DNA from: Solimonas soli DSM 21787
Lineage (GTDB): Bacteria > Pseudomonadota > Gammaproteobacteria > Nevskiales > Nevskiaceae
NCBI RefSeq assembly: GCF_000474945.1
Contig: NZ_KI440838.1
Coordinates: 35,082-99,081 of the forward strand
Length of the DNA stretch: 64,000 nucleotides
Reading direction: 5' to 3'
Shown: positions 26,678-37,625 of the stretch, in pieces
Layout: the number at the start of each line of letters is the position of its first letter
How positions within the stretch are numbered: the first letter of the stretch is position 1
Program-made: the position numbers and the translations under genes
The notes under the pieces: model-generated
The model's database searches: none
Told to the model about the DNA's origin: nothing
The model's input: the letters and a program-made list of their open reading frames with translations, nothing else

Positions 26678-27226
26678 TCAGCGCTCGGTGTTCGGCAGCT
26701 CGCGCACCGGCCGGCCGCCGCGCAGCTTCTTCAATGTCTCGGCGTGCCGCAGGCGCATCTCGCGGCGCAGCTGCGCCTCCTCGTAGCGGTAGTGCTCGAT
26801 GTCGGTCAGCGGCTGCAGCGCCGGCACCGGCCGCGGCTTGCCGGCGCTGTCGACGGCGACGAAGGTCAGATACGCGGAGAGGATGTGCCGGCTGCCGCTG
26901 CCGTCGTAGCTGCGCGCGTCGACCTTGACGCCGACTTCCATCGACGTGGTCCAGGCGCGGTTCACCGAGGCGTTGAAGATCAGCACGTCGCCGCGCCGCG
27001 CCGGGGCGATGAAGTGCACCGCGTCGACGCTGGCGGTGACGCAGACGCCGCCGGCGTGGCGATCGGCGACGACCGCGGCGAAGCGGTCCATCTGCGCCAT
27101 GATCAGACCGCCGAACACGGTGTCGTTGGCGTTGAGATCGTTCGGGAACACCATGTAGACCTGCTCGCGCACCGCCGAGTAATCGACGGTGCGCGGAGTC
27201 TGGACGCTTGTGTCGCTGTCCGCCAT
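26678..27226 (-). CDS. Hotdog-fold acyl-CoA thioesterase
   Basis: A 182-residue YciA/BACH-like thioesterase. The NDLNANDTVFGGLIMAQMD segment (about 29-47), with catalytic Asp, and ASVDAVHFIAPARRGDVLIF match the acyl-CoA hydrolase signature. Hydrolyses acyl-CoA to free acid and CoA in the cytoplasm. Lies one base downstream of the AhpD-like gene on the same strand, and convergent with maiA. Confidence 0.88.
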   Translation of the reverse strand: MADSDTSVQTPRTVDYSAVREQVYMVFPNDLNANDTVFGGLIMAQMDRFAAVVADRHAGGVCVTASVDAVHFIAPARRGDVLIFNASVNRAWTTSMEVGVKVDARSYDGSGSRHILSAYLTFVAVDSAGKPRPVPALQPLTDIEHYRYEEAQLRREMRLRHAETLKKLRGGRPVRELPNTER

Positions 27227-27227
27227 C

Positions 27228-27569
27228 TCAGCCCGCCGGCGGTTCGCCGTAGAGCTTCATCGCCATCGCGCCGTGCGTGGCGGCGGCGCCGGCGCGCAGC
27301 GCCGCGGCGATGAACGTGGTCTCCGACAGCTCGGCGGCGCTGGCGCCGGCGCGCTTGGCGGCGCGCGTGTGGACCTCGATGCAGTACGGGCACTGCGTGG
27401 TCAGCGCCACGGCGATCGCCATCAGTTCGCGATACTTGTGCGGGATCGTGCCGTCCTCGCGGCCGACGATCTTGTCGAGGTTGAGCCAGGCCTCGAACTC
27501 GGTCGGCGCCAGCTCGTGCATGCGCTTCAGATAAGTCAGATCAGCCGGATCGTGATAGTGGCTGCTCAT
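27228..27569 (-). CDS. AhpD-like carboxymuconolactone decarboxylase family protein
   Basis: A 113-residue AhpD-fold protein. The redox pair is in TQCPYCIEVHTRAAKRAGAS, near residues 59-62 (CxxC plus His), as in alkylhydroperoxidase D-like proteins; the partner peroxidase is not nearby. ACAGGAGTCTCACC before the ATG is a good binding site. Co-directional with the thioesterase and, 34 bases upstream, the WS/DGAT gene, so the three may be one transcript dealing with acyl metabolism and peroxide. Confidence 0.87.
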   Translation of the reverse strand: MSSHYHDPADLTYLKRMHELAPTEFEAWLNLDKIVGREDGTIPHKYRELMAIAVALTTQCPYCIEVHTRAAKRAGASAAELSETTFIAAALRAGAAATHGAMAMKLYGEPPAG

Positions 27570-27603
27570 GGTGAGACTCCTGTGAGGATTCCGGCGGTCG
27601 GCA

Positions 27604-29082
27604 TCAGCCCTTGCGCGTGCGCCGTGCGCGCGCCGGCTTGGGGGACTCTTTCCGGGACCGCGCCGGCGCGTCGGCGGCCGGCGGCGGCCCGGCCGGCGGC
27701 GTCGGCGCCGCGCCGCTTTCGCCTTCCAGTTCGGCGAGGCCCTGGTCGAAATACTCGAGCAGGCGCTGCACGCGCGGCAGCGTGCGCCGGCAGGCGATGA
27801 CGCCGAACTCGACGCGGTCGACGTAGCTGGTCAGCGTGATGTTGAGGGCCAGGCCGTCGGTGACGATCGACACCGGATACATGCCATCGAGCCTGGCGCC
27901 GTTCCAGTACAGCGTGCGCTTCGGGCCCGGCACGTTGGAGATGATGACGTTGAACGACTGCCAGCGCGGCGCGATGCCGGTGGCGATGTTGAGGCCGGCC
28001 GGCGCCATCACCGTCGCCACGTAGTTGAGCATCGCCGCCGGACCCATGCGCGAGTAGCGCTGCTTGGCGTCCAGCATCGAGCCCTGGATCACCGCGAGCC
28101 GCGCCAGCGGATCGGCGACGTGAGTGCCCAGGTTGGCGAGCACCATGGCGATCTGGTTGCCCTCGTCGGAGCCGTCGCGGCGCAGCGACAGCGGCACCAT
28201 CGCGATCAGCGGCCTGGCCGGCAGCGCGTCGAGATCGAGCAGATAGCGGCGCAGCGCCGAGGCGCACATGGCCAGCACGACGTCATTGACGGTGACGCGG
28301 TGCTGCTTGACGGCGCGGCGGATCCGCGCGATCGCGTAGGACTGCGCGGCGAAGCGGCGCGAGCCGCTGATGCGCTGGTTGAGGATGCTGCGCGGCGCCT
28401 GGAAGGCCGACACGTAGTCCGGGTTCTCGCGGCCCTCGCGGATCGAGCGGTACAGCTCGCGCGCCACGGCCGGCACCGTCGCGGCCTGCGCGCGCACGTT
28501 CGCCAGCGCGTGCGCGAGGCTGGAGTAGGCGCCGCGCGGCGCCTGCGGCGAGGCTTCGTCGCGCTGCACGCGCGGCGCCATGGTCCACGGCGCGATCGCC
28601 GGCACCAGCGGATCCTCGCTCATCGACTTGCGCAGCAGGCGCATGGCGGCGACGCCGTCGACCATCGCGTGATGAATCTTCGCGTAGATCGCGAAGCGGC
28701 CGTCCTCGAGGCCGCTGATGATGTAGAACTCCCACAGCGGACGCGCGCGATCGAGCGGTGCGGCGTGCAGCTGCGAGACCAGCGCCAGCAGCTCGCGGAC
28801 ACGGCCCGGCGCCGGCAGCGCCATGTGGATGAAATGCGCGTCGAGGTCGAAATCCTCGTCCTCGGTCCACAGCCAGCTGCCGAGGCGGCGCACGAGGTGG
28901 CGGTTGAACGGCGGCTGCGCGCGCACCGCCTTGCGCAATTCCTCGACCTGCCGCGCGAGCCAGTCGGGACCGGCGCCGGCCGGGGGCGTCAGCAGCTCGA
29001 GGCCGCCCACATGCATCGGCTGGGTGCGGCGTTCGAGCCAGAGGAACATCTGGTCGACCGGGCTCAGGGGCTTCAACAACAT
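27604..29082 (-). CDS. WS/DGAT-family wax ester synthase/diacylglycerol acyltransferase
   Basis: A 492-residue acyltransferase that makes wax esters or triacylglycerol from acyl-CoA. The catalytic HHxxxDG motif is in KIHHAMVDGVAAMRLL (about 133-148); the ND motif in VTVNDVVLA and the SNVPGP segment are also present. Start at ATG 29082, after GGAGGAG. The C-terminal 50 residues are a Pro/Ala/Arg-rich tail (about 445-492) that ends RRTRKG, absent from typical members and possibly membrane- or lipid-droplet-associated. Neutral lipid storage is implied. Confidence 0.88.
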   Translation of the reverse strand: MLLKPLSPVDQMFLWLERRTQPMHVGGLELLTPPAGAGPDWLARQVEELRKAVRAQPPFNRHLVRRLGSWLWTEDEDFDLDAHFIHMALPAPGRVRELLALVSQLHAAPLDRARPLWEFYIISGLEDGRFAIYAKIHHAMVDGVAAMRLLRKSMSEDPLVPAIAPWTMAPRVQRDEASPQAPRGAYSSLAHALANVRAQAATVPAVARELYRSIREGRENPDYVSAFQAPRSILNQRISGSRRFAAQSYAIARIRRAVKQHRVTVNDVVLAMCASALRRYLLDLDALPARPLIAMVPLSLRRDGSDEGNQIAMVLANLGTHVADPLARLAVIQGSMLDAKQRYSRMGPAAMLNYVATVMAPAGLNIATGIAPRWQSFNVIISNVPGPKRTLYWNGARLDGMYPVSIVTDGLALNITLTSYVDRVEFGVIACRRTLPRVQRLLEYFDQGLAELEGESGAAPTPPAGPPPAADAPARSRKESPKPARARRTRKG

Positions 29083-29260
29083 GAACTCCTCCGGGGGAGA
29101 GAGGGGGATGAAGCGTCTGGCGGCACTGTAAGCGGCGCACCGCGATGAAGCAAAGAAAAGCGCGCGAAAACGGTGAACCCGCAAGCAGGTCCGCCCGTCT
29201 TGTGTCAGGGCCATGACGCCGCCACCATCGGCGGACACAGGGACGTGCGAGGTGCAGGCA

Positions 29261-30025
29261 ATGAAGAAGGCAGGCGGTGCTTGGCGAAACGGGGCTTGCG
29301 TCGCCCTGCTGCTATTTGCGCTGCCGGCCGGCGCCGAGGAGACCGTGCGCCGCTTCTATGGCTACGCCTACGACGCGCAGAGCGGCGCCTACGCCTACAC
29401 CGAGGTGCATGCGCAGCGCATCGTCGACGGCCGCTGGCATGGCGGCAGCATCGACTACTACGCGCCGGACGGCACCGAGCTGGGGCACAAGACGATGAGC
29501 CTGGGCGACGATCCGTACGTGGTGCGCTACCGCATGGACATGCGCGGCGGCTACGGCTCGGCGATCAGCGACAGCGGCGATCCGATCGTCGTCACGCGCA
29601 CCGAAGGCGGGCGCACCGACAGCGCCCGCATCGCCAAGGTCGCGCCGACCTGCGCGGACGCCGGCTTCCACCTGTTCCTGCGCGATCACTTCGCGCAGCT
29701 GCAGGCCGGCGAGACGCTGCGTTTCCAGCTCGTCGCCGCGCAGCGCCTGGCGAGCTACAAGTTTCGCGCGATGAAAGTCGGCGAGGATCGCTTCGAGGGG
29801 CGGCCGGTGGTCGTCATCCGCCTCGAGCCGGATTCCCTGCTGCGCGTGTTCGCCGGCACGGTGGAGATGCGCTACGCCCCGGATGAGCGCGAACTGATGG
29901 CGTTCCGCGGGCCGTCGAACGTCGTCAATCCGGCGACCGGCAAGCCGTTCGACGTGCGCGTCGTCTACGCCACGCGCAAGCCGGCCGACGCGCCGCGCGA
30001 ACTGCCGCCGCTGCAGGGCTCATAG
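29261..30025 (+). CDS. Exported protein of unknown function
   Basis: A 254-residue protein with a signal peptide (MKKAGGAWRNGACVALLLFALPAGAEE). The mature part is beta-rich and polar, with repeated pattern features such as RFYGYAYDAQSGAYAYTE near 30-47 and VEMRYAPDERELMAFRGPSN near the C-terminus; it resembles DUF3108-like periplasmic proteins only loosely, so no function is claimed. ATG 29261 follows GAGGTG; the frame extends upstream to 29213. Divergent from the WS/DGAT gene. Confidence 0.75.
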   Translation: MKKAGGAWRNGACVALLLFALPAGAEETVRRFYGYAYDAQSGAYAYTEVHAQRIVDGRWHGGSIDYYAPDGTELGHKTMSLGDDPYVVRYRMDMRGGYGSAISDSGDPIVVTRTEGGRTDSARIAKVAPTCADAGFHLFLRDHFAQLQAGETLRFQLVAAQRLASYKFRAMKVGEDRFEGRPVVVIRLEPDSLLRVFAGTVEMRYAPDERELMAFRGPSNVVNPATGKPFDVRVVYATRKPADAPRELPPLQGS

Positions 30026-30037
30026 CGTGAACGGGCT

Positions 30038-30949
30038 TCAGGCCGCGCCGGCCGGCAGCGGCGCGCGCGACCAGAACAGGGTGAGCGCGCCGCTGGCGAG
30101 CAGCCGCCACACGCTCCACCACGCGACCAGCGCCGCCATCGCGCCGTCGCCGCCGAAGAAGGTGAAGACCAGCAGCATGCTGAGACCGGCGTTGCTGACG
30201 CCGGCGCAGAGCGTGATCGCGCGCCGCTCCGGCGCCGCCGTGCGCAGCAGGGCGGCGAGCAGCCAGGCGCCGAGCAGGCTCGCGGCATGAAAGCCGGCGA
30301 CCAGCGGCATCAGGGCGAGGACGATGCCGCGCAGCGCCGCCGCATTGCGCTGCAGCGCGACGACCACGAACAGGCCGAGCAGCAGGCCGAGCGCGAGCTT
30401 CAGCGGACCGCGCAGGCGCAGCGCCAGGCGCGGCTGCCACTGCCGCAGGGCAAGGCCGGCGGCCAGCGGCAGCAGCAGGTAGAGCAGGGTCGTGCGCAGG
30501 ACCAGCGTGGCGTCGAGCGACAGGGCGCCGTGCACGCCGTCGAGGCCGGCGAGCCTGCGGCACAGCGCGAACAACAGCGGCGTCAGCACCGCGCTGGCCA
30601 GCATGGCGATGCTCGCCGTGGCGATCGCCACGGCGGCGTTGCCGCGCGCCAGCAGGCTCAGGAAAGTGGCGGCGCTGCCGCCGGGGCAGCAGGCGATGAG
30701 CAGCAGCCCGCACGCGAGCGCCGCCGGCAGCTCGAAGCTCAGCACCAGCAGCACGGCGAGCGCCGGCAGCAGCAGCCATTGCACGCCGAGCCCGACGACC
30801 ACCGCCTTCGGATGCTCGCCGACGCGGCGCAGGCCGGCCGGCTGCAGATGCAGGGCGACGCCGAAGACCAGCAGCGCCTGCGCGACGTTGATCAGCTGCA
30901 GCTGCGCCGGACTGAACTGCAGGGCGACCTGATCGAGCGCGTCGAACAT
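30038..30949 (-). CDS. Bile acid:sodium symporter (BASS) family transporter
   Basis: A 303-residue integral membrane protein with about nine to ten hydrophobic segments. CCPGGSAATFLSLLARGNAA (about 87-106) and LCAGVSNAGLSMLL (about 245-258) are the two conserved BASS helices lining the sodium and substrate sites. The family carries bile acids, pantoate, pyruvate or other organic anions; the substrate here is unknown. Convergent with the exported protein upstream. Confidence 0.85.
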   Translation of the reverse strand: MFDALDQVALQFSPAQLQLINVAQALLVFGVALHLQPAGLRRVGEHPKAVVVGLGVQWLLLPALAVLLVLSFELPAALACGLLLIACCPGGSAATFLSLLARGNAAVAIATASIAMLASAVLTPLLFALCRRLAGLDGVHGALSLDATLVLRTTLLYLLLPLAAGLALRQWQPRLALRLRGPLKLALGLLLGLFVVVALQRNAAALRGIVLALMPLVAGFHAASLLGAWLLAALLRTAAPERRAITLCAGVSNAGLSMLLVFTFFGGDGAMAALVAWWSVWRLLASGALTLFWSRAPLPAGAA

Positions 30950-31056
30950 CAGGGCCTCACGGCGCCGCCGCGGGAAGCGATTTTCCCGGTGCCGCGGGCG
31001 CGCCGCTCGGTTACCCTCTGACGCCTTCCCTTCGACGCGATGTGCGAGGACGCCGC

Positions 31057-31848
31057 ATGACCGCCTACACCCTGATTACCGGCGCGAGCAGCGGCATCGG
31101 CCTCGCGCTCGCCGCCGCCTTCGCCGCGCGCGGCGACGCCCTGCTGCTGGTGGCGCGCCGCGGCGAGGTGCTGGAGCAGATCGCCGGCCGGCTGCGCGCC
31201 TGCCACAAGGTCGATGTACAGACGCGCATCTGCGATCTGGCCGAGGCTGCGCAGCTCGACCGGCTCTGCGACGATCTCGCGCGCGGCACGCCCGAGATCG
31301 GCACGCTGGTCAACAACGCCGGCTTCGCGACCAGCGGCGCCTTCGTCGACAACGCCTGGCACGAGGAGCGCGAGCTGATCGAGGTCAACGTCACCGCCCT
31401 GGCGCGCCTCTGCCACGTGGTCGGCCGGCGCATGGCGGCGGCGGGCCGCGGCCAGATCCTCAACGTGTCGTCGATCTCCGGCATGATGCCGGGCCCGTGG
31501 ATGGCCAACTACGCGGCCGCCAAGGCCTACGTGCTGAGCCTGTCCGAAGGCCTGCGCGAGGAGCTCGCGCCGCGCGGCGTGAAGGTCTCGGTGCTGTGCC
31601 CGGGCACCACGCGCAGCCCGTTCTTCGCGCGCGCCGGCATCGATCTCGACAAGCTCGAGAAGGAAGCGCTGGTGATGACGCCGCAGGACGTGGCGCGCAT
31701 CACCGTCGCCGCGCTCGAACGCGACACCGCGATCATCGTGCCGCGCTGGTACAACAAGATCCTCGCCATCACGCCGCGCCTCGGGCCGCGCTGGCTGCTG
31801 CGCAGGGTGGTCGGCGCGCTGTACAAGGGCGTCGCCCGGACGGCGTGA
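31057..31848 (+). CDS. Short-chain dehydrogenase/reductase
   Basis: A 263-residue classical SDR. Cofactor motif ITGASSGIGLALAAA near residues 7-21; NNAG near 88; catalytic Ser in LNVSSISG and YxxxK in YAAAKAYVLSLSEGL near 157. The C-terminal part (YNKILAITPRLGPRWLL) is hydrophobic, like membrane-attached members of the DltE/YqjQ group. Substrate unknown; often acts on lipid-derived or hydroxy acyl compounds. ATG 31057 follows GAGGA; an in-frame start at 31042 is less good. Confidence 0.85.
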   Translation: MTAYTLITGASSGIGLALAAAFAARGDALLLVARRGEVLEQIAGRLRACHKVDVQTRICDLAEAAQLDRLCDDLARGTPEIGTLVNNAGFATSGAFVDNAWHEERELIEVNVTALARLCHVVGRRMAAAGRGQILNVSSISGMMPGPWMANYAAAKAYVLSLSEGLREELAPRGVKVSVLCPGTTRSPFFARAGIDLDKLEKEALVMTPQDVARITVAALERDTAIIVPRWYNKILAITPRLGPRWLLRRVVGALYKGVARTA

Positions 31849-31930
31849 CGACCGCGCCGCGCCGCCGCATGGCGATGCGGCGCGCATCAAGGGCGCGCGA
31901 TCGGCGTGCGCGGCGGGCGGGTCGACACGC

Positions 31931-32743
31931 TCACTTGTTGGTGATCGACGCGAAGCGCTGGTACAGCGGCGTCGGACTCTTCTCGGACTTCGGCGCGTAC
32001 CTGCCGGAGATCACCGGAATGTAGATGACGCGGCGGCGGCTCGCCTCGCCGCTCACCGTCGATTGCGCGACGCGGTGCCAGAGCCGGCCGTCGTGCACGG
32101 TGAGATCGCCGGCGGCGGGAATGATCGCGACCTCGCGCGGATCGTCGTCGTGGTCGAGGAAGTAGCGCTTGCGGAACAGCATCTGCCACAGGCCCTGCCG
32201 GTGCGTGCCGGGCAGCAGGCGCAGGCCGCCGTGCTCGGGCCCGAGATTCGACAGGTGCACGCCGACGTTGAGCAGCGGGTTGAGACGCGTGCCGAGGAAG
32301 ATGTCGCGCAGGCCGTCGGTGTGCCAGCCGAGACGGCTGTAGGCGCTGCCCGGCGCGTGCACGTAATGGTTGATCACCATGCCGTCCTTCTCGTGGTGGC
32401 CGATGCGCGTATCGTCGGTGCCGATCAGCGGGAACAATGTGCGGAAGCGCGGATCGTCGAGAAAGCGCGCCAGCACCGGGTGGTGGAGGTTGGCGAAGGC
32501 GAAGCGCTGCACGATGGCGCCCCCGTCGAGATCCTTGCCGTACTTGATCGGCACGCCGTTGATCTTCTCGCGCCCTTCGGCGACCCACTGCCGCTGCACC
32601 TCGAGCGAGGCGTCGATCAGCGCACGCACCTGCGCGGCGTCGATGAAGTTGCGGAAGTGCAGGAAGCCGTGCGTCTCGAAGTGCTCGATCTGCTCGCGCG
32701 TCAGCTGCTCGCCGAGTTCGAAGGTGGGATAGGGAGTGCTCAT
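31931..32743 (-). CDS. Phytanoyl-CoA dioxygenase (PhyH) family protein
   Basis: A 270-residue Fe(II)/2-oxoglutarate oxygenase. The HxD ligand pair is in SRLGWHTDGLRDIF (about 140-153), the distal His in VHDGRLWHRVAQ (about 228), and an Arg for 2OG in SRRRVIYIP. PhyH members hydroxylate fatty acyl chains, ectoine or natural products. The TonB receptor gene ends 14 bases upstream on the same strand, so the two are likely co-transcribed, linking an imported compound to its hydroxylation. ATG 32743 is chosen; the longer upstream frame is inside the receptor gene. Confidence 0.87.
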   Translation of the reverse strand: MSTPYPTFELGEQLTREQIEHFETHGFLHFRNFIDAAQVRALIDASLEVQRQWVAEGREKINGVPIKYGKDLDGGAIVQRFAFANLHHPVLARFLDDPRFRTLFPLIGTDDTRIGHHEKDGMVINHYVHAPGSAYSRLGWHTDGLRDIFLGTRLNPLLNVGVHLSNLGPEHGGLRLLPGTHRQGLWQMLFRKRYFLDHDDDPREVAIIPAAGDLTVHDGRLWHRVAQSTVSGEASRRRVIYIPVISGRYAPKSEKSPTPLYQRFASITNK

Positions 32744-32757
32744 CTCGCTCTCCGGGC

Positions 32758-35208
<2,451 letters not shown>

Positions 35209-35464
35209 CATTCCCCGTTTCCCATCGAGCTGTCCGTCATCCCTGGCGCCGCGCCCAGCGGGTTCGCGCCGCCGGCGGTCGCCATCGTGGCGCGCGAGCA
35301 TGACCAAGCGAGCGGATGCTGGCTACCGCCTGCCCGCCAGGCCGGACATTTGTTCCAAGCTTATGACGGCCGCTGCGCGTCGCGAGTAGTAAATCGGCCC
35401 CGTGCCGTTGACAGCGGCGATGTTCGCATGCTGCGCGTCGCGCTGCCTTGCCGCGGCGTCAGGC

Positions 35465-37165
35465 TCAGGCGCGCGTGCGTTTCATCAGCGTCGCCGCGCT
35501 GAAGACCTTCGGCGCGTCGCGCGCGGGCCGGCGTTCGGCCGGCGGCTTCGCGCACTCGCGCAGCAGCTTGCGATACTCGGTGCGGAAGGCATCGTGCGTG
35601 CGGCTGCCGAACGTCGTGTGGCCGCCTTCGTACTGCTGGGCCTGGTACTCGTGCCAGGTCGTGCAGTAGCCGAAGTAGGCGTTCGCATAGGACGACACGA
35701 CGACGTGCGCGACGCCGAGCGGCGCCAGCGCCTCGAGGCACAGCGCACGCAGCTGACGGCCGGCCTCGGTGGTGATCTCGCCCGGGAAGCCGATCAGCGC
35801 CAGCGCGCCGAGCCGCCAGACCTGCAGCGGCAGCACCTGCGGCACCCAGGGCTTTTCGTCGAGCGCGCCGCTGGCGTCCTCGCGACGCAGCTCGGCGACC
35901 ATGCGGTCGAGGAAGCCGGGCAGACGGCGCAGGCGCGTGATGCCGACGATCCTGCCGGCGGCGGTCTCGGCGACGATGCGCTTCGGCGCCTGCGCGCGGT
36001 ACTTGGCTTCGACGGCGGCCAGCGTCGCGCCGCCGTCGCGCCGCGCGGCGCGCCGCTCGCGCCATTCGGCGGCGCGCGCCAGCGCGCCGAGCAGCGCGAC
36101 GACCGGCGCCGGCGCGCCGGGCCCGTCGACCGGCGAGCCGGCGAAGAAGGCGAGGCCGTGGCAGGGCGCGACGGTGCGTTCGCCGGAGAGGCCGGCGAGA
36201 TCGGCGTCGACCTCGACCTCGCCCATGTCGCGCCAGGCGAGCGCCGCGTCGGTCGCGCCGGGCGCCAGCTCGTGCCTCGCATCGAGCGCGCCGAGGATGC
36301 GCTGCGCCTGCTCGCGCTGCAGGCGGCCGTTGAAGCGCGCGCTCTCGGTGTCGTCCGCGTAGCGGCCGCGCGGCCAGCCCTTGTCGGCGCTCTGCGCGTT
36401 CGGCGAGACGTCGCCGGCGAACTGCTGCGCGAAGATCGCCACCGCGCCGTCGCCGAGCGCGGCTTCGAGCTCCTCGGCGGCGTAGCCCTTGTTGTCGTAG
36501 GAGACGTAGCGGTTGCGGTTGCCGACGCTGGTCGGGTGCACGCCGAACCAGTTGATCTGGCCGATCGCGCGGCCGTCGTCGTCGCGGGCTTCGAGCAGCC
36601 ACATCGTGCGCTCGATGGCCAGATGCGCCTCGCGCGGCGTGCGCTTCTCGACCTGCGGGTTGCGGTTGTGGGCGGCGAGCGAACGGTTGAAGGCGACGTC
36701 GGCGTCGGCCGGGAAATCACCGTGCGCGAAGCGCAGCCGCGCCGGCCGCCGACGCTGCCAGGCTTCGGCGAGCGCCTCGACGAGACTGCCGACGATGGCC
36801 TCGAAGACCGGCGGACGGAAGCCGGGGATCGAGAAGTTGTAGAACGGGAAGTGCGCGTAGCCGCCGGGCGCCGAATGCGTGTGCTGGGCGCAGAGCAGCA
36901 GGCGCTCGTCGTCGAACAGGCCGGGATGCGCCCGGGCGAGGCGCTCGAGCACGGCGCGCTTCACCTCAGGCAGCATCATGCAGATCTCGCTCTGCGCGAA
37001 GAACAGCGGCGCGCCGGCGATGCCGGCGAAACAGAACGCGCGGCTGTACAGCGCCGTCTCGCGGCGCTCGATGACGTGCTCGGCGCGGCCGTAGCCGAGC
37101 ATGCCGAAGCCGCCGCCCTCGAAGGCGATCTCGCGCTTGCCCGCGCCCGCCAGCCATCCGCTCAT
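35465..37165 (-). CDS. Neutral/alkaline ceramidase-family protein
   Basis: A 566-residue member of the neutral non-lysosomal ceramidase family (N-acylsphingosine amidohydrolases). CAQHTHSAPGGYAHFP near 90-105 carries the zinc-binding His pair, and IFAQQFAGDVSPNAQSADKG near 250 holds the nucleophile Ser of the GDVSPN motif. The remainder covers the N-terminal domain and part of the C-terminal one; family members in Pseudomonas are about 650 residues, so the C-terminal immunoglobulin-like part is reduced. No signal peptide is visible (MSGWLAGAGKREIAFEG). GGGGAAG precedes ATG 37165. Substrate by inference; ceramide-like lipids. Confidence 0.82.
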   Translation of the reverse strand: MSGWLAGAGKREIAFEGGGFGMLGYGRAEHVIERRETALYSRAFCFAGIAGAPLFFAQSEICMMLPEVKRAVLERLARAHPGLFDDERLLLCAQHTHSAPGGYAHFPFYNFSIPGFRPPVFEAIVGSLVEALAEAWQRRRPARLRFAHGDFPADADVAFNRSLAAHNRNPQVEKRTPREAHLAIERTMWLLEARDDDGRAIGQINWFGVHPTSVGNRNRYVSYDNKGYAAEELEAALGDGAVAIFAQQFAGDVSPNAQSADKGWPRGRYADDTESARFNGRLQREQAQRILGALDARHELAPGATDAALAWRDMGEVEVDADLAGLSGERTVAPCHGLAFFAGSPVDGPGAPAPVVALLGALARAAEWRERRAARRDGGATLAAVEAKYRAQAPKRIVAETAAGRIVGITRLRRLPGFLDRMVAELRREDASGALDEKPWVPQVLPLQVWRLGALALIGFPGEITTEAGRQLRALCLEALAPLGVAHVVVSSYANAYFGYCTTWHEYQAQQYEGGHTTFGSRTHDAFRTEYRKLLRECAKPPAERRPARDAPKVFSAATLMKRTRA

Positions 37166-37243
37166 GCGCTTCCCCTGTCTCCGGCCGCAGAGCATCGCGG
37201 CCGGAGCCGGTGCCGGCAAGCGGGAAATCGGACCCAGCCGCCG

Positions 37244-37513
37244 CTAGCGGCGGCGCGGCGCGGCGCTCGGAAAGTGCGCCGGATCGTCGTCGGCGGGCCG
37301 CGTCGGCGGCGCGCGCAGCGGCGCGTCGCGATCGTTGAGGGCGCGGCCGGCGAGGTCGTCGGTCTCCAAGGCATCGGCGATCGATGCGGCCGACTCGCCG
37401 TGCGCGCGGCGCTGCAGGGCCTTGGCCTGCAGGTCCGCCGGCAGCGCCCAGCCGAGACGGTCCTCGATCGTTTTCAGGAAGCGTTCATCGTCATCGCGAA
37501 GCGTGCCGCGCAT
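37244..37513 (-). CDS. Small hypothetical protein
   Basis: An 89-residue protein from ATG 37513 (MRGTLRDDDERFLKTIED...), whose first half looks like a folded helical segment (RLGWALPADLQAKALQRRAH) and whose C-terminus is Pro/Arg/Asp-rich and probably disordered. A longer frame to 37744 would overlap the divergent beta-helix gene and add a signal-like stretch, but that is antisense to its 5' end. No recognised family. Upstream of the ceramidase and possibly unrelated to it. Confidence 0.45.
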   Translation of the reverse strand: MRGTLRDDDERFLKTIEDRLGWALPADLQAKALQRRAHGESAASIADALETDDLAGRALNDRDAPLRAPPTRPADDDPAHFPSAAPRRR

Positions 37514-37625
37514 GTTGTACTCCGGAACGTCGGCGACGGAAAATCCGCGTCCATTTTCAGACGGTGCCGGCCGCGCGCGAGTTCCGCTCGCAGTGTCGGC
37601 GGCTGCCGGAACGATCGACGGAGCC

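Noticed and set aside
35408..35413. Perfect TTGACA hexamer upstream of the TonB receptor region
   Set aside because: It points the wrong way for the receptor and no -10 follows at 16-18 bases; no gene starts downstream on the plus strand.
35402..37620. Long plus-strand frame opposite the ceramidase
   Set aside because: Shadow of the ceramidase reading frame, without start signal or domain.
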